Assembly (NCBI GenBank): GCA_002716945.1
Contig: PBCF01000003.1
Location: forward strand, 18,937-82,936
Length of the DNA stretch: 64,000 nt
Reading direction: 5' to 3'
From: Gammaproteobacteria bacterium
Lineage (GTDB): Bacteria > Pseudomonadota > Gammaproteobacteria > GCA-002705445 > GCA-002716945
A model generated the notes under the pieces. That model saw only the letters and a list, made by a program, of their open reading frames with translations, made no database searches and had not been told where the DNA came from. Made by a program: the position numbers and the translations under genes. Each line of letters starts with the position of its first letter. Positions within the stretch are counted from its first letter, which is position 1. Below are positions 43,748 to 53,022 of the stretch, one piece after another.

Positions 43748-45721
43748 CTATTCGCCAAGACCCATTTTAATATAACCTGTTGGGCAAACATCAGCACAGA
43801 TATGACAACCTATACATTTGTCATAATCAGTATCAACATATCTTCCCATTGTTGATGAATCTTTCTTTACTCTAAAAACAGCGTCTTGCGGACAATAAAT
43901 CACACAGTTATCACATTCAAAACACATACCACAACTCATACAACGTGAAGCTTCTTTAATGGCATCTTCTTCTGTCAATCCAATAATTCTATCTTCATGG
44001 TGATCTATTACATCATCGCCTGATGGTACTGCCTCACCTCTTTTAACTCTATCTTCATGTTTAAAATGCCCTAAAAATAATTCTGAATGAGGTATAACTT
44101 CTTGCGATGATCTGTCTTCATAGTTATGTACTACAGCTTTGCTGCTATCGGTACCTCTTTGGTCATCTGGATTTTCTAATGCAGGTTTGTAATTATCTGG
44201 TTGTAAATCAGTTTCTCTTAATTTTTCCAATAGATTAAAATGATGTACATCAACTTTAGGTCTTCTCTTAAAGTCCTTGTTTTCAAAGTAACTTTTAATA
44301 GATTGAGATGCTATGGAACCTTGTCCAATTGCTGTTGTTAATAAATGTGGTCTGATAATATCTCCTGCAACAAAATGACCTTCTTTTGTTTTGTGCCTAT
44401 AAAATTCATCAACCTCAAAAAAACCCTTATCATTCCCTAAATCTTCCAAACCTTCAATATCAGGTGATTGTCCTATAGCAGATACAATCAAATCAGCCTC
44501 TATTTTTTTCTCTGTTCCATCAACTGGTTTAGGAATATTATCTTCAAATTTACAATCAGCTACATATATAGCAGTTGCTCGATTTTTATCATCTTTTTCA
44601 ATTTTTGTTGGCATTACACCATTTAAAATTGTGACACCTTCATGCACCGCATCATTTACTTCTTGTTCTGCTGCTGTCATTTCTTCCTTTTTAAATAAGG
44701 ATGTTAAAGTTACATCTGCTCCTACTTTCATTGCAGTTTCTGATACATCCTGAGCTACATATCCATGTACAATACTTTCTGGTTTATCTTGAGGTTTTAA
44801 ACTTGAAATATGTCCTAATCTTCTAGCGACGGAAACTACATCAATAGATGTATCTCCTCCACCCACACAAACTACTTTTTTTGAACCAACTTTTAATCTA
44901 CCATCACAAAAAGCTTCTAGGAAGTCGACACCACTAATACAGTTTACAGCATCTCCACCATCCACCGGTAAAGCTTTTCCATTCCAACAACCTATAGTCC
45001 ACAAAACTGCATCATGTGATTTCTCTATATCTTTAAGTTCTATATCCTTACCGACTCTTTTATTAAGAACAACTTCAATATCTCCCAAATCTAATATTCT
45101 TTGAATTTCTTTATCTAAAAGATCTCGCGGAGTTCTATAACCTGGAATTCCATACTTCATCATTCCGCCTAGTTCAGACCTTTCCTCAAAAATTGTAGAT
45201 GCATATCCCATTTTTCTTAATTGAAATGCAGCTGATAGTCCAGCAGGCCCACCACCTATAATAGCTACTGTTTCTTTTTTTAATTTTGGTGCTTCTTCAA
45301 ATTTATAATTCTCTTTTAAAGCTGTGTCTCCAATATATTGTTCAACAGCATTTATGCCTACATAATCATCCACTTCATTTCTGTTACATCCTGTTTGACA
45401 AGGCGCCGGACATACTCTACCCATTTGAGATGGAAATGGGTTTGCAGTTGTTGATCTTCTAAAAGCATATTCTGACATGGACACATCAGTTGGCGGTTTT
45501 TCAATACCTCTAACAATCTGTAGCCATCCTCTTATATCTTCACCAGACGGACAACTACCCTGACATGGAGGTGTTTTATGGATATAGGTAGGACATTTAT
45601 GAGATTTATCTTCATTAAATATTTGTTCAGAAAAATCATCGTATACATGATCGCCTTCTTCATATCGACGATATGTATTATCTATTTTCATTAAATTTAT
45701 TTTTTTATCTGTATCTGCCAT
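43748..45721 (-). CDS. dsrL: DsrL, iron-sulfur flavoprotein NAD(P)H:acceptor oxidoreductase
   Basis: 657 aa. An N-terminal Cys block (CQGSCPSGEDIRGW and GRVCPAPCQTGCNR), an FAD fold (AIIGGGPAGLSAAFQLRKMGY), a NAD(P) fold (VVCVGGGDTSIDVVSVARRLG) and a C-terminal double [4Fe-4S] ferredoxin (CMSCGMCFECDNCVIYCP, CIGCHICADVCP) are visible. It is related to the small subunit of glutamate synthase. In sulfur oxidisers it accepts electrons from DsrAB and is required for sulfur oxidation. Its presence argues for the oxidative direction of this dsr system. Confidence 0.94.
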   Translation of the reverse strand: MADTDKKINLMKIDNTYRRYEEGDHVYDDFSEQIFNEDKSHKCPTYIHKTPPCQGSCPSGEDIRGWLQIVRGIEKPPTDVSMSEYAFRRSTTANPFPSQMGRVCPAPCQTGCNRNEVDDYVGINAVEQYIGDTALKENYKFEEAPKLKKETVAIIGGGPAGLSAAFQLRKMGYASTIFEERSELGGMMKYGIPGYRTPRDLLDKEIQRILDLGDIEVVLNKRVGKDIELKDIEKSHDAVLWTIGCWNGKALPVDGGDAVNCISGVDFLEAFCDGRLKVGSKKVVCVGGGDTSIDVVSVARRLGHISSLKPQDKPESIVHGYVAQDVSETAMKVGADVTLTSLFKKEEMTAAEQEVNDAVHEGVTILNGVMPTKIEKDDKNRATAIYVADCKFEDNIPKPVDGTEKKIEADLIVSAIGQSPDIEGLEDLGNDKGFFEVDEFYRHKTKEGHFVAGDIIRPHLLTTAIGQGSIASQSIKSYFENKDFKRRPKVDVHHFNLLEKLRETDLQPDNYKPALENPDDQRGTDSSKAVVHNYEDRSSQEVIPHSELFLGHFKHEDRVKRGEAVPSGDDVIDHHEDRIIGLTEEDAIKEASRCMSCGMCFECDNCVIYCPQDAVFRVKKDSSTMGRYVDTDYDKCIGCHICADVCPTGYIKMGLGE

Positions 45722-45780
45722 ATCTATATAAGTTTATTCTACTTTTCTAATAAAGACATTATATCATAAGAAAATGGCGT

Positions 45781-47280
45781 CTAAACCTCTTTTTTATTCA
45801 TAATTAAGGCGTTTCCTACCAATTGATGTAAGCTCACTATCTGGTCAAGTTCTAACCCATAGTACTGAAAAACCTTAGAAAATTGGCTTTTACAGATTGC
45901 ACATATAGCAGCCATATGAGTGACACCTTTCTCATCAACAACTTGCTTTAATGCTTCCATTCTTGGCAGTGCACCTTTTACTCTCAATTCAATAAGATCA
46001 TCTGTTAGGAGTCCACCACCTCCACCACAACAATAAGTCTTTTCTTTGATGGTTTCTTCATCCATATCAAAATAATTATTTGCGGCAGCTTTGATAATTT
46101 TTCTGGGTATGGAAAATTGTCCCCCCATAATACCTCCCATATTAGATGCTCGAGCTACATTACATGAATCATGATAAGTTAGAGTCATATCATCATTAGC
46201 TGATTTATCAAAATTCAAAACTTTTTTATCTATCAAATCATTAGTTACCTCACAAATATGTTGAGGGACTGGGTATCTGCTATCAAGAAAATCAAAAGGG
46301 CCTGCTAATGTATTTAAAAAACTATAAGCTACTCTCCAAGCATGACCACATTCACCAAAAACAATTCTTTTTACATTCAGTTCTAATGCTGCCTCTCTAA
46401 TCCGCAAAGCTAATTTTCTCATGTTCTCATAACTACCTATGAACATACCAAAATTTGCTGCCTCACTTGCATGAGAACTTAAAGTCCAACTAATTCCCGC
46501 CTGGTGAAATACCTTTGCGTATCCTATCAGTCCATCTACATGTGGTTCTGCAAAAAAATCTGCAGAAGGTGTAACTAATAATACGTCAGCACCTTTCTGA
46601 TCAAGTGGAAACTTAACATCAATTCCAACCTCATCTACAACGTCTTCTTCAAGTCCTTCTAAAGTATCTTCTAAGGCTGGTTCGGGTAATCCTAAATTAT
46701 TTCCAATTTTATGAACTTTACCTATAATTTCATTACAATATTTTTGGCCTACACCTATTGAATCCATAACTTCTCTAGCGGCCATTGATATTTCAGCCGT
46801 ATCAATTCCAATGGGGCAAAAAACAGCACATCTGCGACATTGTGAACATTGATGATAATATGAATACCATTCATCTAATACTTCTTTTGTTAAATCCTGC
46901 GCACCTACAAGTTTAGGGAAATATTTGCCAGGCAAAGTAAAATATCTTCTATAAACACTTCTCATTAAATTTTGTCGACCTACAGGCATATTATTTGGAT
47001 CTTTAGTGCCAAGATAATAATGACATTTATCAGTACAAGCACCACATTGCATACATGAATCAAGATAAACTCTTAATGATCTATATTTTTTTAATAAATC
47101 ACCCATTTTATCCAATGCTTTTTCTTGCCAATTATCAACAAGTTCACCAGGATAACCTAGTGATGACTGAAATTCTTCTTTAGATTTAAATGGCGCTAAA
47201 TGTAATGTAGCTTCTTTCTCTAAAGCAGGAATTACAGGATATTCTCTTATTTGTGGTGTATTAAATTTATTTTCAGCCAT
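45781..47280 (-). CDS. dsrK: DsrK, HdrD-like catalytic iron-sulfur subunit
   Basis: 499 aa, cytoplasmic face of the membrane complex. Two [4Fe-4S] motifs (CMQCGACTDKCHYY, CSQCRRCAVFCP) precede CCG-domain cysteines (DSCNVARASN and YCCGGGGG), which bind the noncubane cluster in HdrB/D relatives. It is thought to act on the DsrC trisulfide or disulfide together with DsrM. 59 nt separate it from dsrL. Confidence 0.93.
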   Translation of the reverse strand: MAENKFNTPQIREYPVIPALEKEATLHLAPFKSKEEFQSSLGYPGELVDNWQEKALDKMGDLLKKYRSLRVYLDSCMQCGACTDKCHYYLGTKDPNNMPVGRQNLMRSVYRRYFTLPGKYFPKLVGAQDLTKEVLDEWYSYYHQCSQCRRCAVFCPIGIDTAEISMAAREVMDSIGVGQKYCNEIIGKVHKIGNNLGLPEPALEDTLEGLEEDVVDEVGIDVKFPLDQKGADVLLVTPSADFFAEPHVDGLIGYAKVFHQAGISWTLSSHASEAANFGMFIGSYENMRKLALRIREAALELNVKRIVFGECGHAWRVAYSFLNTLAGPFDFLDSRYPVPQHICEVTNDLIDKKVLNFDKSANDDMTLTYHDSCNVARASNMGGIMGGQFSIPRKIIKAAANNYFDMDEETIKEKTYCCGGGGGLLTDDLIELRVKGALPRMEALKQVVDEKGVTHMAAICAICKSQFSKVFQYYGLELDQIVSLHQLVGNALIMNKKEV

Positions 47281-47295
47281 ATCATTACATTAAAA

Positions 47296-48027
47296 TTAGT
47301 TTTCTATTTCTCTTGCCCATTTTGAAATGTGTCTTTTTTCCCTTGCTGTATCTGTTTGATTTCTGGTTGGACTAAAAAATAATCCGGGCGCATGGAGTAG
47401 TTTACTGTATGGAAAAATTATCATTAATAATATTACTAAACTTAGATGTATCAAAAGCATAAAATCATTAGGTAATTCTGATAGTTGGAAATACATTAAA
47501 CCTAGAAAAAATTGTCTGACAGCCAAAATATCTGTTTGAAACCATTTCATCATTAAACCAGTTAAGGCTATCGAAATTATAAGTATTAAAATTAAATAGT
47601 CTGATGGAGATGATATATATCTTACTCTATCTACAAAAATTCTTCTTCCTAGTAATCCTAATAATCCAAAAATCATGACATAAGCACCATAATGTCCCGC
47701 TGCTTGAACTATATCAAATGAAACCCAAAACCAAACTGGATCAGTAAAATACTTCAGATGTCTAAATGCTGCAAGTAGTAATGCAAAATGAAAAAGCCAA
47801 CTAAACAACCATGTCCACTTTGTTGCTGAAAAAAGACTTTCAAACAAAACGACTTCTTTAAAGAATCTAAAAATGACACCTCGTTGTGTTTGAGGTGCTG
47901 GCGGCGTTGGTATCTTAAGTGGAGCTGGTATTATAGAATATTCATATATTCTGTAAGCCAAACCTACAAAGAGAATTATTGCTGCGACATAGAACAAAAC
48001 TGCATACAGTATCGTCACAAATGACAT
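47296..48027 (-). CDS. dsrM: DsrM, membrane cytochrome b subunit
   Basis: 243 aa with about five to six helices and histidines suited to heme b (WLFHFALLLAAFRHL and LLIHLSLVILL). It resembles the NarI gamma subunit. It anchors DsrK and links it to the quinone pool. It lies 15 nt from dsrK. Confidence 0.92.
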   Translation of the reverse strand: MSFVTILYAVLFYVAAIILFVGLAYRIYEYSIIPAPLKIPTPPAPQTQRGVIFRFFKEVVLFESLFSATKWTWLFSWLFHFALLLAAFRHLKYFTDPVWFWVSFDIVQAAGHYGAYVMIFGLLGLLGRRIFVDRVRYISSPSDYLILILIISIALTGLMMKWFQTDILAVRQFFLGLMYFQLSELPNDFMLLIHLSLVILLMIIFPYSKLLHAPGLFFSPTRNQTDTAREKRHISKWAREIEN

Positions 48028-48054
48028 AATATGTTCTCCCTGCTTTTTGAGTTT

Positions 48055-48387
48055 TTACACGCAACCTGTTGGCTTAGGTAATCCAGCAAATTTACACGCT
48101 TGTTTCCCCGGTCCATATGGAAATAGTTCATACAAATATTTACTATTGCCTTTATCTTTACCAAGTTTTTTAGCTACAGCTTTTGTTAAAACGCGAACAG
48201 CAGGTGCAATTTGATATTCTTCATAGTATTCACGAAGAAAATTTATGATTTCCCAGTGATCATCACCTAAAGTAATATCTTCAGCTTCAGCCATCACACT
48301 AGCTACATCTTTTTCCCAGTCATTCAGATTAGAAAGATAGCCTTCTTCATCCGTTTCGAGCGATTTACCATTTACTTCGATAGTCAT
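48055..48387 (-). CDS. dsrC: DsrC, sulfur carrier
   Basis: 110 aa. The C-terminal arm ACKFAGLPKPTGCV carries both conserved cysteines (the last Cys is the penultimate residue, the other ten residues before), so this is a true DsrC rather than TusE. It carries sulfur from DsrEFH to DsrAB and forms the trisulfide product. A strong ribosome binding site (GGAGG) precedes the ATG, consistent with the high levels of this protein. A cysteine-free paralogue is encoded at 53779. Confidence 0.96.
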   Translation of the reverse strand: MTIEVNGKSLETDEEGYLSNLNDWEKDVASVMAEAEDITLGDDHWEIINFLREYYEEYQIAPAVRVLTKAVAKKLGKDKGNSKYLYELFPYGPGKQACKFAGLPKPTGCV

Positions 48388-48401
48388 TTTAGCCTCCTAT
48401 T

Positions 48402-48704
48402 TTATAACCATGTTTGAGTTTTTTCATTTTCAACTGTAAGTTTTACAAATCCCTTATAACTTATAATCTCTATATTAGGGATTAGAGAATTTTTATCAAG
48501 CCCTCTAGCCTTTAAATCGGCTTCTAATACATAGAATTTGAAATTACTCGGGTTTTCTTTGATAAGTTCTGATATTTTAGTGTTATCAATAGCTGCATAT
48601 ACGCCGTCTTCTATAAGCAAAATAGATGATTCTGCTGCAGCTAGTCTCATGCATGTTTCAAAGCTATTTTTTTCATATGGTGATTTATTAATAGTATGTA
48701 ACAT
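48402..48704 (-). CDS. dsrH: DsrH, sulfurtransferase subunit
   Basis: A 100-aa TusB/DsrH-like protein. Conserved Cys at position 18 (FETCMRL) corresponds to the single active-site-region Cys known in DsrH. It forms the heterohexameric DsrEFH complex that loads sulfur on DsrC. It overlaps dsrF by 1 nt. Confidence 0.93.
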   Translation of the reverse strand: MLHTINKSPYEKNSFETCMRLAAAESSILLIEDGVYAAIDNTKISELIKENPSNFKFYVLEADLKARGLDKNSLIPNIEIISYKGFVKLTVENEKTQTWL

Positions 48705-49087
48705 TAGAAATTAAAAATAACCTCGCTTGCTGTGATTAATTTTTTCATATCATTTGATGAAATAATTTCAACATCAACGGACAAATCATCTTCTTTTAAT
48801 CCTCTTTCATCTAACGATTCTTTTTCCACAAAAATCTTTTCAACATCATAGCCTTCTAGAGCAGAATAGATTTTTGAAAAATTCTTTGTATTTATATCAG
48901 CTGTATCTTGGTTTTTCTTTAATTGATATACACCGTCATCTATGAACGCTAAGGTTACATCTTGTTCAAATGCAGCTGCAATTAATACAACTTCAAGTGC
49001 TTCATGTGCATATATAGAACCATGTGGCGCTCTCCTATTGACATAGAGAAATTTTTTTACAATACCACTTTCTGCTTGCTCTTCCAT
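48704..49087 (-). CDS. dsrF: DsrF, sulfurtransferase subunit
   Basis: A 127-aa TusC-like protein (KKFLYVNRRAPHGSIYAHEALEVVLIAAAFEQDV). Middle gene of dsrEFH. No cysteine is present, so it has a structural role in the complex. It overlaps dsrH by 1 nt and abuts dsrE. Confidence 0.93.
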   Translation of the reverse strand: MEEQAESGIVKKFLYVNRRAPHGSIYAHEALEVVLIAAAFEQDVTLAFIDDGVYQLKKNQDTADINTKNFSKIYSALEGYDVEKIFVEKESLDERGLKEDDLSVDVEIISSNDMKKLITASEVIFNF

Positions 49088-49480
49088 TCAATCACCAAAT
49101 GTAATTAATCTATCCGATTGTATGCCGGCTTCAATCAGTTGTCCTAAACCAGAAATTCTAAAATTATCTGCAATATTATGGGCGTCTTTTTGATTACGCT
49201 TCATTTCATCTGGATCAACCATGCCTCTACGCTGTGCGGCAGCAACACACAATACTAAATCTAGTTTATATTCCTTTGCTAATTCAGACCATCTATTGGG
49301 AATATGTCGATCGTCTTGAGGTGGTGTAGCTAGTCTTGTGCCGTTATTAACACCATCATGATAGAAAAAAACTCTATAAATTTGATGTCCTTCATCAAGT
49401 GCTGCTTTTACAAAATGGTAGGCGGTATCAGATGCTTGATGCGTATACGGTCCTTCGTTGACTAAAATACCAAATTTCAT
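49088..49480 (-). CDS. dsrE: DsrE, catalytic sulfurtransferase subunit
   Basis: A 130-aa TusD-like protein. The active Cys falls at residue 78 (LDLVLCVAAAQRRGM), the same position as the catalytic Cys78 of the characterised Allochromatium protein. It accepts persulfide sulfur and passes it on to DsrC. The presence of dsrEFH is a marker of oxidative rather than sulfate-reducing dsr systems. Confidence 0.95.
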   Translation of the reverse strand: MKFGILVNEGPYTHQASDTAYHFVKAALDEGHQIYRVFFYHDGVNNGTRLATPPQDDRHIPNRWSELAKEYKLDLVLCVAAAQRRGMVDPDEMKRNQKDAHNIADNFRISGLGQLIEAGIQSDRLITFGD

Positions 49481-49492
49481 ACCTTGCTATCT

Positions 49493-50596
49493 TTAAAATC
49501 TTATATACGTAGATGAATTTAATGTTTTTCTTCCGCCACGCCAGTTATCAATATGATATTTAGTGAAAGGTAATTCAGTTAGTTCAAAGAATCTTGGCCA
49601 ACCTATTCTATCTATCCAGTCATTAATTCGTTCCCAATCTCTAGCATCTTCTTTGTATGCTTGGAGAATTCTTTTGACTATTGCTGTTGCTTCTGGCCAT
49701 CTTGGTGGGTTATTTGGTATACCAGCAGCCACTAATTTTTGAAAAGTTGGCTTACTTCTAGCGTTAGAATGATTTCCTCCAACCCAAATAGCTAATTTAC
49801 TATGTTCAGGATCATTAATCTGCATTGGTGGGCAAGGAGGATAACAGGCTCCACAACAAATACATTTTTTTTCATCAACTTCTAAAGATGGCTTGCCATT
49901 AACCATTGCAGGTCTAATCGCAGCAACAGGGCACCTTGCCACTACCGAAGGTCTTTCGCAAACGTTTGATACTAAATCATGATTAATTTTTGGTGGTTTC
50001 GTATGTTGAATGTTGATTGCTATATCACCTTGACCTCCACAATTAATTTGACAACATGATGTGGTCATATGCACACGATTAGGCATTTCATTATTTTTAA
50101 ATTCATCAATTAACTCATCCATCATAGCTTTAACTACACCTGATGCGTCTGTACCAGGTATATCGCAGTGTAACCAGCCTTGAGTATGCGAAATCATCGC
50201 AACAGAATTCTTAGTTCCACCAACAATAAATCCTTCTTTCTCTAACTCTTTTATTAATGGGTCAACTTTATTGGCATCTTTTACCATATATTCAATATTG
50301 CTTCTGATAGTGAATCTTACATAACCATCGGCATACTTATCGCCAATGTCACATAGTTTACGAAGTGTAAATACATCTAGAATTCTTTGGGTACCTGCTC
50401 TAACGGTCCATATTTCTTCACCACTATTAGCAACATGTTTTAATACACCTGGTTTTGGGTGTTCATGATATTTCCATTGTCCAAAGTTTTTACGCATAGT
50501 TGGATGCATATACTGAAAGCCATCAGGGCAACCTGTTTCGATCGGGGTTCTAGGTTTAGCTTTTTCTTCAACTTTTTCTGGTGTTTTATCGGTCAT
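49493..50596 (-). CDS. dsrB: reverse dissimilatory sulfite reductase beta subunit
   Basis: 367 aa. Siroheme/[4Fe-4S] cysteines in TSCCQINCGGQGD and downstream VCERPSVVARCPVAAI; an inserted ferredoxin domain with KKCICCGACYPPCPPMQ. The DsrB subunit binds the catalytic siroheme. It starts 2 nt after dsrA. With DsrL and DsrEFH encoded in the same operon it runs as an oxidase of bound sulfane sulfur to sulfite. Confidence 0.96.
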   Translation of the reverse strand: MTDKTPEKVEEKAKPRTPIETGCPDGFQYMHPTMRKNFGQWKYHEHPKPGVLKHVANSGEEIWTVRAGTQRILDVFTLRKLCDIGDKYADGYVRFTIRSNIEYMVKDANKVDPLIKELEKEGFIVGGTKNSVAMISHTQGWLHCDIPGTDASGVVKAMMDELIDEFKNNEMPNRVHMTTSCCQINCGGQGDIAINIQHTKPPKINHDLVSNVCERPSVVARCPVAAIRPAMVNGKPSLEVDEKKCICCGACYPPCPPMQINDPEHSKLAIWVGGNHSNARSKPTFQKLVAAGIPNNPPRWPEATAIVKRILQAYKEDARDWERINDWIDRIGWPRFFELTELPFTKYHIDNWRGGRKTLNSSTYIRF

Positions 50597-50598
50597 TA

Positions 50599-51849
50599 TT
50601 ATGCAGTTTCCTTCTTATCAGCTTTTTCATACCACTTAACAGCTTCTTGATCCCAATCATCTGTTCGGACATAAGAGCTTTCTCTTGGGTTTGCAACCAT
50701 ATTTGGATCAACATCAATTCCTATTCCGTCTAGGAAATTAACTAGTCCAATTCTTTCAATCATCTCTCCACATCTTTCATGTTCTAATGCATTATCAGCC
50801 CAAAAATCGATTGTGTTTTCAGCTATTTCGACAAGTTTTTCCCAATCTTCATCTTTTTCAAGTTTCATAAATGGAACAATTACTGTCCCCATTAAATCAC
50901 CTATTTTCAAAGTTCTCTTACCACCTATTAAAACTGTAGCGCCCCGATCATCACCAGGGTGAAGAGCCTTAGGAACTACATTCAAGCAGTGCATACATTT
51001 AACGCAATTCTTGTTATCTATTTCAATAGAATCATCATCATTCAAAGATATGGCGTTTGTAGGGCATCTTGTAATTATGTTATCTATAATATATTTGCGT
51101 CCTTTCAATTTTGCATATTTTTTAAATTCCTTTTGATCTACTTTGATATCATCTTTCCATGTTCCTATTACAGACATGTCTGCTCTCTCAATAGAATTCA
51201 TACAATCATTTGGGCATCCTGAAACTTTAAATTTAAATTTATATGGTAATGCTGGTCGATGCATATCATCTACAAAATTATTTACTAATAATCTATGGGC
51301 TTTATGTTCATTGATATTAGACATTTCACATCTACCTGCGCCAACACATGACATTGCTGTTCTAACACAAGGTCCTGCTCCACCCAAATCAAATCCATAG
51401 TTATTAATATCATCAAAAAAATGTTGGGTGGCTTCTGTTGTAGCACCAATAAACATTATATTCCCAGTCTGGCCATGAAATGTTACTAAACCAGAACCAT
51501 GTTTTTCCCAACTATCAGCGAGTCTTCTTAACATGGAAGTTGAGTAATAATTACCAGCTGGTGGTTGTACTCTTAACGTATGAAATTCTTTAGATGCTGG
51601 AAAAGCTTGTCCTACCTCTGAAAATCTAGGAATAATTCCACCACCATATCCATAAACACTAACTGTGCCACCTTTCCAATAACCTTTTCGAGTTTCATAT
51701 GAATGCTCCAACTGACCTAACAAATCATTAGTCATATCATTGATTCTTTTATCAGGATGTTTGTCTCGTAAAGTCTTTATGCCGCTGATAAAACTAGGCC
51801 ACGGGCCTGTTTCCAAATCATCAAGCATTGGTGTATCATGTTTTTTCAT
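50599..51849 (-). CDS. dsrA: reverse dissimilatory sulfite reductase alpha subunit
   Basis: The track starts at TTG 51876, but ATG 51849 gives MKKHDTPMLDDLETGPWPSFISG, the usual DsrA N terminus, with GGGGA upstream; 416 aa. Cluster ligands appear in CVGAGRCEM (CX5C) and SGCPNDCMNS (CX3C), and the ferredoxin insert in CVKCMHC. It forms the alpha2beta2 core with DsrB. It is the first gene of a 14-gene operon spanning about 12 kb. Confidence 0.95.
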   Translation of the reverse strand: MKKHDTPMLDDLETGPWPSFISGIKTLRDKHPDKRINDMTNDLLGQLEHSYETRKGYWKGGTVSVYGYGGGIIPRFSEVGQAFPASKEFHTLRVQPPAGNYYSTSMLRRLADSWEKHGSGLVTFHGQTGNIMFIGATTEATQHFFDDINNYGFDLGGAGPCVRTAMSCVGAGRCEMSNINEHKAHRLLVNNFVDDMHRPALPYKFKFKVSGCPNDCMNSIERADMSVIGTWKDDIKVDQKEFKKYAKLKGRKYIIDNIITRCPTNAISLNDDDSIEIDNKNCVKCMHCLNVVPKALHPGDDRGATVLIGGKRTLKIGDLMGTVIVPFMKLEKDEDWEKLVEIAENTIDFWADNALEHERCGEMIERIGLVNFLDGIGIDVDPNMVANPRESSYVRTDDWDQEAVKWYEKADKKETA

Positions 51850-51884
51850 AAAATCAGCATCCCCATTGGATTTCAACGTATATT

Positions 51885-51914
51885 ATTTTATCATTAGTTT
51901 CTAATATATGTCTA
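51885..51914 (-). promoter_or_regulatory. candidate dsr operon promoter with small palindrome
   Basis: On the minus strand TAGACA and TAAAAT (with TG one base before the -10) are 18 nt apart, upstream of dsrA. The spacer carries ATTAG-TTT-CTAAT (51893-51905), a small palindrome that could be an operator. The match is moderate and the region is very AT-rich. Confidence 0.35.
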
Positions 51915-51969
51915 AATATTTATTTTAAGCCATTTTTTATAAATGTAAACTCAATATAAGGATAAAATT

Positions 51970-52827
51970 ATGGATGTATTAGAAACTAATAAAAACGTAT
52001 ATAAACGGTGGGCAGCCAATAAACTCGAGGCTTTTACAGCAAATATCAATGATTTATTGGTTGAAATTAGCAATCCAAAACATCCAAGCAATGCTGAAAT
52101 AGGCAAAATAAAGGGTATTATGGAGTCTTATAACATAGTTTTTTATGAATTTTCCAAGCCTAACAGTGAAAACACTAAAAATTCACTAATTCGCCTTTTA
52201 AATAGCTTAGAAATCACTGATTTTGCTCAAGATTCAAAATCAGACGCAAATGGTGTTACACCGATTGGGGTGAACCCAGATTCTAATTCAGAAGAAGAAT
52301 ATATTCCATATACAGATAAATCTCTTAATTGGCATACAGATGGATATTACAACCAGGCAGATGAAACAATCTATTCGTGGCTTTTGCATTGTTCTCGGTC
52401 GGCTTTAAATGGTGGCGTTAATTCTTTTATTGATCATGAAATTGCCTATATTCTATTTAATGAATTGACAAATAAAATCAATTCTTTGATGAGTCAAGAT
52501 GCGTATATAATCCCAGAAAATAAAAAGAATGGTAGAAAAGAAATTAAAAGTTATGTTTTTTCATATAATAACCCATATAAAAAATTACATATGAAATTCA
52601 CAATGAGAGAAAAAAATATTATATGGAATCAAAATGATAATGAAGCAATCCAAATATTAAAATCTATAATTGAAAATAATAATGACTACAAAATAAAATA
52701 TAAACTCAAACCGAATCAAGGTGTAATAACAAACAATGTTATTCATTCCAGGACAGCATTTACAAATGATATAAATCATCATAGGCTGATATATAGAATT
52801 AGATCAAAACAAAGAATAAATCTATAA
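51970..52827 (+). CDS. TauD/TfdA-like Fe(II)/2-oxoglutarate dioxygenase
   Basis: A 285-aa protein. Fe ligands are H122 and D124 in NWHTDGYYN and probably H259 in NVIHSRTAF, followed by HHRLIYRIR, whose Arg would bind 2-oxoglutarate. ALNGGVNSFIDHEIA is the typical core block. Relatives hydroxylate taurine, betaines and other small acids; the substrate here is unknown. It is divergent from dsrA across about 120 nt and opens the accessory cluster. Ribosome binding site AAGGA is about 9 nt upstream. Confidence 0.78.
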   Translation: MDVLETNKNVYKRWAANKLEAFTANINDLLVEISNPKHPSNAEIGKIKGIMESYNIVFYEFSKPNSENTKNSLIRLLNSLEITDFAQDSKSDANGVTPIGVNPDSNSEEEYIPYTDKSLNWHTDGYYNQADETIYSWLLHCSRSALNGGVNSFIDHEIAYILFNELTNKINSLMSQDAYIIPENKKNGRKEIKSYVFSYNNPYKKLHMKFTMREKNIIWNQNDNEAIQILKSIIENNNDYKIKYKLKPNQGVITNNVIHSRTAFTNDINHHRLIYRIRSKQRINL

Positions 52828-52828
52828 C

Positions 52829-53020
52829 ATGTTGTATTTAAGTAGTTTGTTAATTGAATATAAAGAAGTTGAAACATTTGATGAGTTAATAGAAGTTGTC
52901 AAAGAAAAAGCCAAGCTTGGCGAAATATTCATCAAAATGGATTTAAAGCCACCTTATCCAGATACACCTGATGATTGGGAAGAAAAAATTGAATCAGCAT
53001 TTAGTGGTTATCAAAAATAA
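52829..53020 (+). CDS. small conserved-looking hypothetical protein of sulfur cluster
   Basis: 63 aa: MLYLSSLLIEYKEVETFDEL...AFSGYQK. It is acidic, probably alpha/beta, with a proline-rich bend (PPYPDTPDDWEEK). No family is recognised. It begins 1 nt after the oxygenase stop codon and ends 2 nt before the Cas6-like gene, so it is a true operon member. Confidence 0.6.
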   Translation: MLYLSSLLIEYKEVETFDELIEVVKEKAKLGEIFIKMDLKPPYPDTPDDWEEKIESAFSGYQK

Positions 53021-53022
53021 TT

